Below are positions 18,857-28,084 of a stretch of 64,000 nucleotides of DNA, one piece after another (position 1 is the first letter of the stretch; every line of letters begins with the position of its first letter). The notes below the pieces were generated by a model, which did no database searches, was not told where the DNA came from, and was given only the letters and a program-made list of their open reading frames with translations. A program made the position numbers and the translations under genes. The stretch covers positions 248,001 to 312,000 of the forward strand of contig NZ_PVZG01000005.1 in assembly GCF_003002065.1 (NCBI RefSeq), given 5' to 3'. The DNA is from Pseudosporangium ferrugineum (GTDB lineage Bacteria; Actinomycetota; Actinomycetes; Mycobacteriales; Micromonosporaceae).

Positions 18857-19019
18857 GCCCCATTGTGCCGATCTTCAGTTCCGCACCGAAGCGGGGTCGC
18901 CCGACAACTCAGCGTGCACCCCACCGGCCCGTCGGCCGACCCGGCGCGCCCCCGGCAGCACGCCACCCGAGCCGGCGGGTAGCCAGGCCGGCGCGTGGCC
19001 AGGCCGGCGCGTGGCTGGG

Positions 19020-20366
19020 TCAGTGGTGGAGGGTTGCCGCTACCAGACGGTCGACCGGGCGGCATTGGCCGCACGGGCTGAAGCCCAGTTCCACGGCCTC
19101 GGCCACCGGCAGGCCCTCCGTCTCGCGGCCGGCCAGGTGCGGGCAGCCCGCCAGGTGGTAGCGCGGCCTCCCGTCGACGACCAGGACCTCGGCGTCCATC
19201 CGGGCGACCCGCACCGCGTCGGCCGGCCGCACCTTCTGCGGGAGCGGCTCGTCGTCGGGATCGTCCGGATCCGGCTCGCCGAAGTCGCCGCCCCGCGCAG
19301 GATCCGCAAGGGCCGCACCCTGCTCCGCGGCCCGCCCCGGGTCCGCGAAGGCCCCGCCCCGATCGCCGGGCGGTGCCGGGTCCGCGAAGGCCTCGCCCGG
19401 ACGCGACGGTTCCGCGTAGGGCCCGGCCCGGTCGGCGGCCGGCGTCGACTCCGGGAAGGGTGTGCCCTGGTCGGCGGGGCGGTCCGGGAAGGACGCCGGG
19501 TCCGGGTCGGCCGGGGTGCGGCGCCAGGAGTCGTCGTCGGTGGCGCGGGCGCCGCCGATCATCGACGAGGCCTGGTCGTAGTCGGGGTCGGTGGGGCGCT
19601 CCGGGGGGCGGCGGCCTCCGGCGGCGGTGCTGTCAGCGTCCGTTCCCGAGTACGGGACGCGGTCCACACCGGCGTCGGAGTCGCCCGGCCCGGCGTACGC
19701 ATCGGTGTCGGTGTCGACACGTTGCGTCACGTCGGGCCCCGGACCGGCCGCCGTCCGGGACGAGCCGGTGAGGCCCGTCACGGCGTCGCGCTGACCCGCG
19801 GCGTACGCGGCGGCGCGGTCCGGTTCGCTGTCGGAATGCCCGGCACCGGTCGGTGCCGATGGTGCTTCGTCGTCGTACGGGGAGCCCGCGGCCTGCGCTT
19901 TCCGGTCGGCTTCGCGGCTGCTGAAGGCCTCGCGGATGACGCGTTCGGGATCGGGCTCGCCCTCGCGCCGGACATGGCCGGATTCGGCGGATCCGTCGTT
20001 GTAGGCGCCATCCGGAGCCCCGCCGCGGCGACCACTCCCCGCATCGGCCGGTGACTCAGGGTGAGGCAATGGGTCGCCTCCCGCCGAGCCGGCGCGGAGC
20101 GGAGCCCCGGCGTAGGCCGCCGGGTCGTCGTAGGCGGCGGAGCCGGGCACGGAGGAGCCGGCGGGCGTGGGGGGTGTGCCGGCGGCGAGGGGATCACCGG
20201 TGGCACGGCGGCCGGCGCCGGCCTGGCGGGCGCCGACGACCAGGGCCACCGCGGCCAGCAGGCTGGCCACGATGGAGCTGATCAGCAGGGTGCTCGATCC
20301 GCCGGCGAGGCCGAGGACGAGCAGGGTCACGGCGACGAGGATGAGCAGCAGACTAGCGATAATCAT
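19020..20366 (-). CDS. Membrane protein with C-terminal Cys/His module
   Basis: 448 residues. Two N-terminal membrane helices (about 2-21 and 27-44) are followed by roughly 320 residues of low-complexity Gly/Ala/Asp/Pro/Arg sequence. A conserved-looking C-terminal domain (about 375-440) reads RYHLAGCPHLAG...GFSPCGQCRP. The HxxxCxH...CxxC spacing resembles small zinc-binding modules such as the Ada metal-binding type, suggesting a structural metal site. It lies upstream of the DUF167-antiporter pair and downstream of divIVA. Function unknown. Confidence 0.7.
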   Translation of the reverse strand: MIIASLLLILVAVTLLVLGLAGGSSTLLISSIVASLLAAVALVVGARQAGAGRRATGDPLAAGTPPTPAGSSVPGSAAYDDPAAYAGAPLRAGSAGGDPLPHPESPADAGSGRRGGAPDGAYNDGSAESGHVRREGEPDPERVIREAFSSREADRKAQAAGSPYDDEAPSAPTGAGHSDSEPDRAAAYAAGQRDAVTGLTGSSRTAAGPGPDVTQRVDTDTDAYAGPGDSDAGVDRVPYSGTDADSTAAGGRRPPERPTDPDYDQASSMIGGARATDDDSWRRTPADPDPASFPDRPADQGTPFPESTPAADRAGPYAEPSRPGEAFADPAPPGDRGGAFADPGRAAEQGAALADPARGGDFGEPDPDDPDDEPLPQKVRPADAVRVARMDAEVLVVDGRPRYHLAGCPHLAGRETEGLPVAEAVELGFSPCGQCRPVDRLVAATLHH

Positions 20367-20415
20367 GGCTCATCCCCGCCGCAGTGATGACGTCCGAGAG
20401 GGGTGACGCGAGGGC

Positions 20416-21240
20416 TCAGCGGCCCGTCTCGATCGAGCTGGCACGGCCGCCGCCGTACGAGCCGGCGAGACCCGCGGCGGCGAGACCGCCCGAGCCGCCG
20501 ACCGCGCGGTTGGCGTCGGCGCGGGTCATCTCGGCCTCCAGGCCCTGACCGCGGCCGTCGAGGTCGCGCAGCTGACTCTCGAGGTACGCCTTCAGTCGCG
20601 TGCGGTACTCCCGCTCGAACTGCTTGAGCTCCTCGATGTGCTTCTGCAGCGCCGACCGCTTGGCGTCCAGGCCGCCCATGGCCTCCTGGTGCCGCTGGCG
20701 GGCGTCCCGCTCGAGCGCGTCCGCCTTGGCGCGGGCCTCGCGGGTGACCTCCTCCGCCTTGGAGCGCGCGTCGGAGAGCAGCTTGTCGGCCTCGCGGCGC
20801 GCGTCGGACACGTGGTCGTCGGCGGTGCGCTGGGCCATCATCAGGACGCGGAGCGCCTGCTGCTCGCCGTCGCCGCCGCCGGACGCCGAAGCGCCGGCGC
20901 CGACCGGGCCGCCCTGGGCGCGAACCTGCTCGAGCTCGGCCTGCATCTGCCGGGCCGCCTGCTCCGCCGCGGTCTTGTCGCGCTGGACGCGGTCGAGCTG
21001 CGCCTTCATGTCGTTGAGCTCGGCCGCGAGGCGGGGGTCGGCGCTCGGGCCGGCCGGTGCGCCACCCCGTCCGCCGCGCTCCACCTGGGCACGCAGCTCG
21101 TTGTTCTCCTCGATCAGACGGGCGAGTTCGCGCTCGACCTCGTCCAGGAAGGCGTCGACCTCCTCCTCGTCGTACCCCCGCTTGCCGATCGGGGGCTTCT
21201 TGAAGGCGACGTTGTGCACGTCGGCCGGGGTCAGCGGCAT
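20416..21240 (-). CDS. divIVA: DivIVA/Wag31 polar growth protein
   Basis: 274 residues. The N-terminal lipid-binding domain is typical of actinobacterial DivIVA ([34 protein letters not shown]), followed by a Gly/Pro linker and a long coiled coil (about 95-240) rich in Ala, Arg, Glu and Gln. It marks negatively curved membrane and recruits wall synthesis to growing tips. The C-terminus ends in a Gly-rich tail. It is the last gene of the extended dcw cluster, after yggT, with 58 bp between. Confidence 0.95.
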   Translation of the reverse strand: MPLTPADVHNVAFKKPPIGKRGYDEEEVDAFLDEVERELARLIEENNELRAQVERGGRGGAPAGPSADPRLAAELNDMKAQLDRVQRDKTAAEQAARQMQAELEQVRAQGGPVGAGASASGGGDGEQQALRVLMMAQRTADDHVSDARREADKLLSDARSKAEEVTREARAKADALERDARQRHQEAMGGLDAKRSALQKHIEELKQFEREYRTRLKAYLESQLRDLDGRGQGLEAEMTRADANRAVGGSGGLAAAGLAGSYGGGRASSIETGR

Positions 21241-21298
21241 CGAAACTCCTCGGGTCAGTTGCGGCCGCGTGGGGCGCAGCCGATCAGGGCGCTCGCGG

Positions 21299-21604
21299 TC
21301 AGGCGAACGCGATGATCAGACGCGCTAACACGAAGTTCAAAAGCACGAACAGGATAACCAGCAGGACCAGGGACGCCAGGTCCAAACTCACGGTACCAAT
21401 TCGAAGCGGTGGGATCACACGCCTCAACGCCTTGAGGGGCGGATCAGTGACGCTCCACACCGATTCCATTGCCGCCGACGCCCCTCGCCCCGGCTGCCAC
21501 CGGCGCCCGTACTGAAGCACCGCACCCAGCACGAACCGGGCCAACAGGGTCAGGAAGAACACGTAGACCAACAGATAGATGATCTGAAACACGATCGACA
21601 GCAC
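21299..21604 (-). CDS. YggT family membrane protein
   Basis: 101 residues from GTG 21604, two hydrophobic segments (about 3-27 and 73-96) separated by a polar loop with [20 protein letters not shown], the YggT signature. In Streptomyces the protein at this locus (between sepF and divIVA) is a SepF-associated division factor, SepG. The same role here is inferred from position and fold. The gene starts 24 bp after the sepF stop. Confidence 0.9.
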   Translation of the reverse strand: MLSIVFQIIYLLVYVFFLTLLARFVLGAVLQYGRRWQPGRGASAAMESVWSVTDPPLKALRRVIPPLRIGTVSLDLASLVLLVILFVLLNFVLARLIIAFA

Positions 21605-21628
21605 GTCAGGCGGGTCCCTCGTTAGGGG

Positions 21629-22333
21629 TCAACTCTGGGTGAAGAAACCGCCCTCAGCGATCTTGGCCTTGTCCTCCGCGGTGACCTGGACGTTGGCCGG
21701 CGAGAGCAGGAATACCCGGTTGGTCACGCGCTCGATCGTACCGCGAAGGCCGAAGGCCAGTCCGGCGGCGAAGTCGACCAGACGGCGGGCATCGCTCTCA
21801 TCCATCTCGGTGAGATTGATGATCACCGGCACCCCGTCGCGGAAGTGCTCTCCGATGGTGCGGGCCTCCCGGTACGTGGTCGGGTGCAGCGTGGTGATCT
21901 GGTAGCGCTGCTCCTCCTCGACGACGCGCTGGTGCACCTGCGTCTGCGGCGCGAGGGCCAGGTTCTCGCGGGTGGAGAAGGCCGGCTCGCTCACCGGCGC
22001 CGGCGGGCGGGTGATCGAGCGGACGCTGCCGCGCTCGCTGCGCTCGGCCCGCTCGTGCTCCTCGCGGTCGAGGGCCGCGGCGGCCCGCTCGAGCCGGCCG
22101 CTGCCCCGCTCGGACGCGCGCGCCCGCGGCAGCGACGGTGCCTCGTCGACGTCGTCATCGTCGTACTCGTCGGCGTAGCGGAAACCGGAGTCGCGATCCC
22201 GGTCCCGGTCGCGGTCACGGTCGCGGTCACGCTCCCGCTCGCGGTATCCGCCGTCGCGGTAACCGCGGTCGTCGTACTGGTCGTCCTCCTCGACCAGGCC
22301 CAGCCACACGCCGGCCTTGCGCAGTGCGCTCAT
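21629..22333 (-). CDS. sepF: Cell division protein SepF
   Basis: 234 residues. SepF anchors FtsZ to the membrane: the N-terminal amphipathic helix is [17 protein letters not shown] and the C-terminal SepF fold spans about 145-228 ([51 protein letters not shown]). The linker contains a striking Arg-Asp dipeptide run (about residues 31-47) encoded by a 6-bp microsatellite. The ATG overlaps the stop of a 14-codon ORF. It lies between yggS and yggT in the dcw cluster. Confidence 0.95.
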   Translation of the reverse strand: MSALRKAGVWLGLVEEDDQYDDRGYRDGGYRERERDRDRDRDRDRDRDSGFRYADEYDDDDVDEAPSLPRARASERGSGRLERAAAALDREEHERAERSERGSVRSITRPPAPVSEPAFSTRENLALAPQTQVHQRVVEEEQRYQITTLHPTTYREARTIGEHFRDGVPVIINLTEMDESDARRLVDFAAGLAFGLRGTIERVTNRVFLLSPANVQVTAEDKAKIAEGGFFTQS

Positions 22334-22374
22334 GCCTTCACCAGCCCCTGCTCGGCGCCGAACCGCTCGTCCAT
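22330..22374 (-). CDS. 14-residue ORF coupled to sepF
   Basis: ATG 22374 has a canonical GGAGG with 7-nt spacing (22386-22382), the best ribosome site in the area, and encodes [14 protein letters not shown] before a TGA that overlaps the sepF ATG (GCATGA). The sepF start itself has only a weak site. Ribosomes ending here would be placed on sepF, so this is probably a coupling leader peptide. The peptide has no regulatory codon run. Confidence 0.45.
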   Translation of the reverse strand: MDERFGAEQGLVKA

Positions 22375-22572
22375 GCCCCCACCTCCGTCCGTGTATACGG
22401 CCTGCTCCCCCCGGGCGGGCCGCTCCCCCCTTGCACGGATTCCGCGATCTCCAAACCTTCGGACCCCGGCGCCCGCTAACGACGCTGCGTCGTCGGGCGC
22501 GGTGCCGGCAAGCCGAAGGCCGGGCACGTCGCGCGTAAACAACACGTATGTAGTTTGCTGCCCGCCGCAAGG

Positions 22573-23316
22573 CTACCGCAGCGGGTTTCGCATCCCGAGC
22601 AAAGAAGTGCCGATCCGTACGTGTGTCGCCCCGTACCGGACGGCCTCCTCGAGATCACCGCTCATCCCCGCCGACAGCACCGTCGCGTCCGGATGACCGG
22701 CGCGGAGCCGGGCGGCCGTGGCGGCCAGCGCCTCGAACGCCCGGGCGGGCTCCCACCCGCGCGGGGCCACGGCCATCAGGCCCCGCAGCCGGAGGGTGCC
22801 CGCGGCGGCCACCGTCTCGGCGACGCGCCGCAGGTCGTGCTCCGGATCGGACGGCGGCGGGCCGGCGGCCGGATCGACGGCGCCGCCCCGCGCCGGATCC
22901 CCGTCGATGCTGACCTGGATCAGCACGTCGAGCGGGGTGTCCCGGTGCCGGCCGGCCGCGGCGTCCAGCGCGGACGCCAGGCGTACCGAGTCGACCGACT
23001 CGACCACATCGGCGTAGCGCACCACCGACCTGGCCTTGTTGCGCTGCAACTGGCCGACGAAATGCCAGCGGACCGGGACCCCCGCCCCGGCCACCGCGGC
23101 CGCCTTCGCCGCGGCCTCCTGGTCCTTGTTCTCCCCGACGTCGGTGACGCCGAGCCCGGCCAGCAGCACGACGTCCTCGGCCGGGTACGTCTTGGTCACG
23201 GCGACCAGGGCGACGCTGCCCGGGTCGCGGCCCGCCGCCGTGCAGGCGCGCGCGATCCGCTGGTGCACCTCGGCGAGCGAGGCGGCCAGCTGGTCCCGGC
23301 GCGCCTGGTCCGGCAA
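22573..23316 (-). CDS. yggS: YggS-type PLP homeostasis protein
   Basis: 247 residues from TTG 23316. A fold-type III PLP-binding barrel, with the PLP lysine at Lys42 in [40 protein letters not shown], and [28 protein letters not shown] as phosphate site. The family (YggS/PROSC/YlmE) regulates free pyridoxal phosphate. In Streptomyces it follows pgeF (ylmD); here it begins 4 bp after the ftsZ stop with no pgeF between. Confidence 0.93.
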   Translation of the reverse strand: MPDQARRDQLAASLAEVHQRIARACTAAGRDPGSVALVAVTKTYPAEDVVLLAGLGVTDVGENKDQEAAAKAAAVAGAGVPVRWHFVGQLQRNKARSVVRYADVVESVDSVRLASALDAAAGRHRDTPLDVLIQVSIDGDPARGGAVDPAAGPPPSDPEHDLRRVAETVAAAGTLRLRGLMAVAPRGWEPARAFEALAATAARLRAGHPDATVLSAGMSGDLEEAVRYGATHVRIGTSLLGMRNPLR

Positions 23317-23320
23317 GCCG

Positions 23321-24457
23321 TCAGGAGCCGTTCTTCAGGAAGTCCGGCACGTCGACGTCGTCGAAGAGCACCCGGCGCGGCGGCGGCGTGGTCGCCGCCG
23401 GCGGCGAAACCGCCGGGCTCACCGGCGCGGGCACGCTGGGCGTGACCGCGGGCGGTGCGGTGGGCTGCTGCACGACCTTGCGGGCCGTCTCGGTCGGCTT
23501 GTACGAGGGGGTGCCCCCGTCGAAGCCGGCCGCGATCACGGTGACCCGCACCTCGTCGCCGAGCGCGTCGTCGATGACCGCGCCGAAGATGATGTTGGCG
23601 TCGGGGTGCGCCGCGTCGGTGACCAGCTGGGCCGCGTCGTTGATCTCGAACAGGCCGAGGTCCGAGCCGCCGGCGATGGAGAGCAGCACGCCGCGCGCGC
23701 CGTCCATGCTCTGCTCGAGCAGCGGGCTGGAGATCGCCTTCTCGGCCGCCTCGACCGCGCGGTTGTCGCCGCGGGCGCTGCCGATGCCCATGAGGGCGCT
23801 GCCCGCGCCGCTCATGACGCTCTTGACGTCGGCGAAGTCCAGGTTGATCAGACCCGGCGTGGTGATCAGGTCGGTGATGCCCTGCACGCCGGAGAGCAGC
23901 ACCTGGTCGGCCTGCCGGAACGCGTCCATCATGCTGATGCCGCGGTCGCCGAGGGCGAGCAGCCGGTCGTTCGGGATCACGATGAGCGTGTCGCACTGGT
24001 TGCGCAGCTCGTCGATGCCGGACTCGGCCTGCACCTGGCGGCGCTTGCCCTCGAACGAGAACGGCCGGGTGACCACGCCGATGGTCAGCGCCCCGAGCTT
24101 GCGGGCGATGTTCGCGACCACGGGGGCGCCGCCCGTACCGGTGCCGCCGCCCTCGCCGCAGGTCACGAAGACCATGTCGGCCCCCTTGAGGACCTCCTCG
24201 ATCTCGTCGCGGTGGTCCTCGGCGGCGTTCTTGCCGACCTCGGGCTGCGCACCGGCGCCGAGCCCGCGGGTCAGTTCGCGGCCGACGTCGAGCTTGACGT
24301 CGGCGTCGGACATCAGCAGCGCCTGGGCATCGGTGTTGATCGCGATGAACTCGACTCCCTTGAGCCCTACCTCGATCATGCGGTTGACGGCGTTCACGCC
24401 GCCGCCACCGATGCCGACGACCTTGATGACCGCCAGATAGTTGTGCGGAGGTGTCAT
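23321..24457 (-). CDS. ftsZ: Cell division GTPase FtsZ
   Basis: 378 residues from ATG 24457 ([19 protein letters not shown]). The tubulin-type GTPase that forms the Z ring. The signature [19 protein letters not shown] is intact, as are the T7 catalytic residues in [11 protein letters not shown]. The C-terminal peptide VDVPDFLK, which docks SepF and other partners, ends a variable Pro/Val/Thr-rich linker (about 318-360). An ATG-less upstream extension of the frame is ignored because a promoter lies about 110 bp before this ATG. Confidence 0.98.
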   Translation of the reverse strand: MTPPHNYLAVIKVVGIGGGGVNAVNRMIEVGLKGVEFIAINTDAQALLMSDADVKLDVGRELTRGLGAGAQPEVGKNAAEDHRDEIEEVLKGADMVFVTCGEGGGTGTGGAPVVANIARKLGALTIGVVTRPFSFEGKRRQVQAESGIDELRNQCDTLIVIPNDRLLALGDRGISMMDAFRQADQVLLSGVQGITDLITTPGLINLDFADVKSVMSGAGSALMGIGSARGDNRAVEAAEKAISSPLLEQSMDGARGVLLSIAGGSDLGLFEINDAAQLVTDAAHPDANIIFGAVIDDALGDEVRVTVIAAGFDGGTPSYKPTETARKVVQQPTAPPAVTPSVPAPVSPAVSPPAATTPPPRRVLFDDVDVPDFLKNGS

Positions 24458-24566
24458 CGGGCTCAGCCTTCCCTTCCAGGGTTGGCGGACGTCGAGGCCC
24501 CAGCGGTCCGGCCAGGAACCGCCATCGACGTCCGCTCCGTACAAGGGAGGGCGAGGAAACCCTCAC

Positions 24567-24595
24567 CCTCTACTAGAGGCTTAGAGTTATGTCAA
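24567..24595 (-). promoter_or_regulatory. ftsZ promoter
   Basis: On the minus strand TTGACA (24595-24590), a 17-nt spacer and TAGAGG (24572-24567) form a near-consensus sigma-A-type promoter about 110 bp before the ftsZ ATG. The -10 is one arm of a perfect 13-bp palindrome, CCTCTAGTAGAGG (24579-24567), which could be a repressor site or coincidence. It sits in the 292-bp ftsQ-ftsZ gap, giving ftsZ a supply independent of the upstream cell-wall genes. The remaining gap (24596-24749) shows nothing else recognisable. Confidence 0.6.
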
Positions 24596-24749
24596 CTACT
24601 GAACCTCTCGGGGCAACGTAAGCGGACGTGTCGCCCGATCCAAGGACCAACGCGGCGTGTCGGCGTCCGCTTGCGAGGCGACTATCCGACTGAGCCGTAA
24701 CCTCCGACCGAATGCGCCGTTTAGCGCGGGTTGTCTGTTTACTGCCGAC

Positions 24750-25517
24750 TCAGCGGATGGTCACCACGGTCGGCGCGCTCACGTCGATCGTGTCGCCCTT
24801 GCGCTCCAGCAGCGCGGTCGCCACCTGAGCCTTCTTCTCGCTCTCGGTGTCGTCGCCCCAGATGATCGTCCGGTCCTTGCGCAACCCCAGCCGCACCTGC
24901 GCCGGCGCCGGCACCGAGATCGACACCAGCTGTTCGCGCAGCTCGGCGGTGAGCGAGGAGAGCACCACCAGCGCCGAGCGGGTGTTGATGTCCGCCGGTC
25001 CCGGCGCCGCGAGCTGCGCGACCGGCAGCTCCGCCGGCCGCCGCGGGACGGTCCGGAAGGCGACGCCCTCGGCGTCGATGAGCGAGAAACCCTGGCCCAG
25101 GGGTACGGCCGCGACCGCCGTACGCTCCACGACCTGCACCTCGACGGTGGCGGGCCAGCTGCGCGACACGACGGCCCGCTCGACGGCCGGCAGGGCCTGC
25201 ACCCGGCCCCGGATCGCGTCGAGGTCGACGCGCGCGAGCGGCTCGGTGAGGCGTACGGCGGCGGCCTGCTCGACCTGCTCCGGCGTGAGGATGCCGGTGC
25301 CGACCACGCGGACGTCCCGGACGCCCAGCACCGACGTGCCGTACACCGTCCACACCAGCGCGCCCACCACCAGCAGCGCGCCGAGGCCGACCGCCCAGGG
25401 CAGCGCCGCCCGCATCCGGCGCTGCCGGGCGCGGGCCATGAACCGGCGCACCGACGGCGGCACGGCGTCCGTGTCCGCCCGTACCAGCCGCCAGTTGCGC
25501 CCGCCCCCGTCGCTCAC
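24750..25517 (-). CDS. ftsQ: Cell division protein FtsQ
   Basis: 255 residues from GTG 25517. A single-pass division protein: basic cytoplasmic N-terminus, membrane helix about 38-58, then a POTRA domain (about 63-133: VLGVRDVRVVGTGILTPEQV...VVSRSWPATVEVQVVER) and the FtsQ domain. It links early and late divisome components through FtsB/L-type partners. It follows murC with a 7-bp gap, the standard order in Gram-positive dcw clusters. Confidence 0.93.
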   Translation of the reverse strand: MSDGGGRNWRLVRADTDAVPPSVRRFMARARQRRMRAALPWAVGLGALLVVGALVWTVYGTSVLGVRDVRVVGTGILTPEQVEQAAAVRLTEPLARVDLDAIRGRVQALPAVERAVVSRSWPATVEVQVVERTAVAAVPLGQGFSLIDAEGVAFRTVPRRPAELPVAQLAAPGPADINTRSALVVLSSLTAELREQLVSISVPAPAQVRLGLRKDRTIIWGDDTESEKKAQVATALLERKGDTIDVSAPTVVTIR

Positions 25518-25524
25518 CGCAGGG

Positions 25525-26943
25525 TCAGCTCTCCGCCAGCGCGGCCAGCAGCTCGTCGCCCATCAGCGAGATCGGCGGGGCGCCCATCGTCACCACCACG
25601 TCGCCGGGGCGGCTGCGGCGGACCACCTCGGCCGGCACGTCCTCCCAGGACGGCACGAACACCTTGCGCTCCTCCGGCAGGTCGATCGCCGCGGTCAGCG
25701 CCGCGCCGCCCTCGCCCGGGCCGCGGGTCTCGCCCGGCCCGAAGACCTCCATGACGATCACCTCGTCGGCGATCGCCAGGCCCTCGGCGAGCTCGGCCTG
25801 CAGGTCGCGGGTCCGATAGACCCGGTACGGCTGGAACACCACCACGAGCCGCCCGTCGCCGGCCACCTCGCGCAGGGTCCGCAGCGCCGCCTTCACCGAG
25901 GTCGGGTGGTACGCGTACTCGTCGTAGACGCGCACCCCGGCGACTGTGCCCTTGCGCTCGAAGCGCCGCCGTACGCCCGGGAACGACCCCAGCGCCTCGG
26001 TGATCTTGTCCAGCGGCAGCCCCAGCCGCAGCGCGGTCAGCACGGCGGCGGCGCTGTTCAGCCCCATGTGCCGCCCCGGCAGCGCGAGCTGGATCTCGCC
26101 CAGCGGCTTGCCGTCCAGCGTCGCCTGGTAGCGCACGCCCTGCACGGACGAGACCACGTCGGTGAGCCGCAGATCGGCCGCCTCGCTCTCGCCGTACGTG
26201 TAGACGGTCCTGCCCTGGGCGCGCAGCGCCGCGATGAGCTCCTGCACGCCCTCGTCGTCGGCGCAGGTCACCACGAAGCCGTCGTCGTCGGTGAGGCGGG
26301 CGAACTCCAGGAAGCCCGCCTTGAGCCCGTCGAGGTCGCCCCAGTTGTTGAGGTGGTCGCCCTCGATGTTGGTGATGATCGCGACGTGCGGGCGGTAGAT
26401 CAGGAACGACTTGTCGCTCTCGTCGGCCTCCGCCACGAAGGAGGAACCGGTGCCGTGGTGGCCGTTGGAGCCGGCCGCCGAGATCTCGCCGCCGATCACG
26501 AACGACGGGTCCTCCCCCGCGTGCTGGAGGATCACCGTCATGATCGACGTCGTGGTGGTCTTGCCGTGGGTGCCGGCCACCGCGATCGTGCGGCGCCCGG
26601 TCATGGCCGCCGCCAGCGCCTCGGAGCGGTGCAGCACCCGCAGCCCGCGCCGGTGCGCCTCGACGATCTCGACGTGGTCCTGCGGGATCGCGGTGGAGTA
26701 GACGACCGTGTCGACGCCGTCCAGGTTGGACGCCTCGTGCGCCATGTGCACGGTGCCGCCGAGCGCCCGCAGCGCCGCCAGGGCCGGCCACTCGCGCAGC
26801 TCGCTGCCGGAGACGGGCACCCCGCGGGTGAGCAGCAGGCGGGCGAGGCCGCCCATGCCGACCCCGCCGATGCCGATGAGGTGGACGGTACCCAGGTCCT
26901 CGGCGGTCAGGCCGCCGGCCGGCTTCAGCTCCGCCGTGTTCAC
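25525..26943 (-). CDS. murC: UDP-N-acetylmuramate--L-alanine ligase MurC
   Basis: 472 residues from GTG 26943. A three-domain Mur ligase: the N-terminal UDP-binding Rossmann domain (VHLIGIGGVGMGGLARLLL), the ATPase P-loop AVAGTHGKTTTTS with the catalytic lysine, and NIEGDHLNNWGD in the central domain. It adds L-Ala to UDP-MurNAc. In S. coelicolor murC is outside the cluster, whereas here it lies between murG and ftsQ. The next ligase in the pathway, murD, is not found anywhere in the window. Confidence 0.96.
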   Translation of the reverse strand: MNTAELKPAGGLTAEDLGTVHLIGIGGVGMGGLARLLLTRGVPVSGSELREWPALAALRALGGTVHMAHEASNLDGVDTVVYSTAIPQDHVEIVEAHRRGLRVLHRSEALAAAMTGRRTIAVAGTHGKTTTTSIMTVILQHAGEDPSFVIGGEISAAGSNGHHGTGSSFVAEADESDKSFLIYRPHVAIITNIEGDHLNNWGDLDGLKAGFLEFARLTDDDGFVVTCADDEGVQELIAALRAQGRTVYTYGESEAADLRLTDVVSSVQGVRYQATLDGKPLGEIQLALPGRHMGLNSAAAVLTALRLGLPLDKITEALGSFPGVRRRFERKGTVAGVRVYDEYAYHPTSVKAALRTLREVAGDGRLVVVFQPYRVYRTRDLQAELAEGLAIADEVIVMEVFGPGETRGPGEGGAALTAAIDLPEERKVFVPSWEDVPAEVVRRSRPGDVVVTMGAPPISLMGDELLAALAES

Positions 26944-26971
26944 GAGGTCACTCCCCTGCTCCTAGAAACGT

Positions 26972-28084
26972 TCATCGGCCCGCGACCGCCTCGCACACGA
27001 AGTCCAGCAGCGCCTCGTCGCCGTCGCGGCGGCCGTACGCGCCGGCCGCCCGGCCCATCGCGGCGAGCCGCTGCGGGTCGCGCGCGAGCGGGATGACCGT
27101 ACGCTCGATCCACTCCGGAGTCAGCTCGGAGTTGTCCACGAGCAGGCCGCCGCCCGACTCGACCACCGGCAGCGCGTTGCGCTTCTGCTCCTGGTTGCTG
27201 TGCGGGTACGGCACATAGATGGCGGGCATGCCGATGGCCGTGGTCTCGGCGACCGTGATCGCGCCGCCGCGGCAGAGCATGAGGTCCGCCGCCGCGTAGC
27301 CCAGCTGCATGTCCGACAGGTACGGCACCACGACGTACGGCACCGGCAGGTCGCTCGGCACCTCGAACGGGTCGTTGCGCCCGCCCTGCACGTGCAGCAC
27401 CTGGATGCCGGCGTGGGTGATCCGCTTGGCCGCCTCGGCCACCGCGAGGTTGATCGTGCGGGCGCCGGAGGAGCCGCCGGAGACGAACAGCACCGGCAGG
27501 TCGGGGCGCAGGCCGAAGTGCTGCAACGCCTGGGGGCGCAGCGCGGCGCGGTCCATCCGGGCGATCGCCGTACGCAGCGGCACGCCGACCACGCGCGCGT
27601 CGCGCAGCGACTCGGCGGCCACCGGCTGGCTCGGGAAGCCCACGGCGATGTTCTTGGTGAACTTCATGCCCATCCGGTTGGCCACGCCCGGCGGCACGTT
27701 GACCTCGTGGATGACGATGGGCAGCTCGCGCCGCCACGCCGCCAGGTACGCCGGCACCGACACGTACCCGCCGAAGCCGACGACCACGTCGGCCTGCACC
27801 TCGTCGAGGATCTTCCCGGCGGCGTGCGCGGACTTGTACATGCGGTCCGGCGTGCGCAGCAGGTTGAGGTTGATCGCGCGGGGCAGCTGGAACGCCGGGA
27901 TCACCCGCAGGTCGTAGCCGGCCGGGGGGATGAGGTCGTTCTCCATCCCCTTCGGGCTGCCCAGCGTGGTGATACGCACCTCGGGGAAGTGCCGTCGCAG
28001 GGCATCGGCGAAGGCGAGCAGCGGGTAGATGTGACCGCCGGTGCCTCCTCCGGCGAGCACGACCGACCGCAGCGGAACCATCAC
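26972..28084 (-). CDS. murG: Lipid II-forming GlcNAc transferase MurG
   Basis: 370 residues from GTG 28084 overlapping the ftsW stop (GTGA). A GT-B glycosyltransferase that adds GlcNAc to lipid I on the inner membrane face. The N-terminal G-loop is VVLAGGGTGGHIYPLLAFA; the second G-loop is LFVSGGSSGARTINLAV; the UDP-GlcNAc pocket is LCRGGAITVAETTAIGMP. VPPGVANRMGMKF and NQEQKRNALPVVESGGG complete the family pattern. It is transcribed between ftsW and murC. Confidence 0.96.
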   Translation of the reverse strand: MMVPLRSVVLAGGGTGGHIYPLLAFADALRRHFPEVRITTLGSPKGMENDLIPPAGYDLRVIPAFQLPRAINLNLLRTPDRMYKSAHAAGKILDEVQADVVVGFGGYVSVPAYLAAWRRELPIVIHEVNVPPGVANRMGMKFTKNIAVGFPSQPVAAESLRDARVVGVPLRTAIARMDRAALRPQALQHFGLRPDLPVLFVSGGSSGARTINLAVAEAAKRITHAGIQVLHVQGGRNDPFEVPSDLPVPYVVVPYLSDMQLGYAAADLMLCRGGAITVAETTAIGMPAIYVPYPHSNQEQKRNALPVVESGGGLLVDNSELTPEWIERTVIPLARDPQRLAAMGRAAGAYGRRDGDEALLDFVCEAVAGR

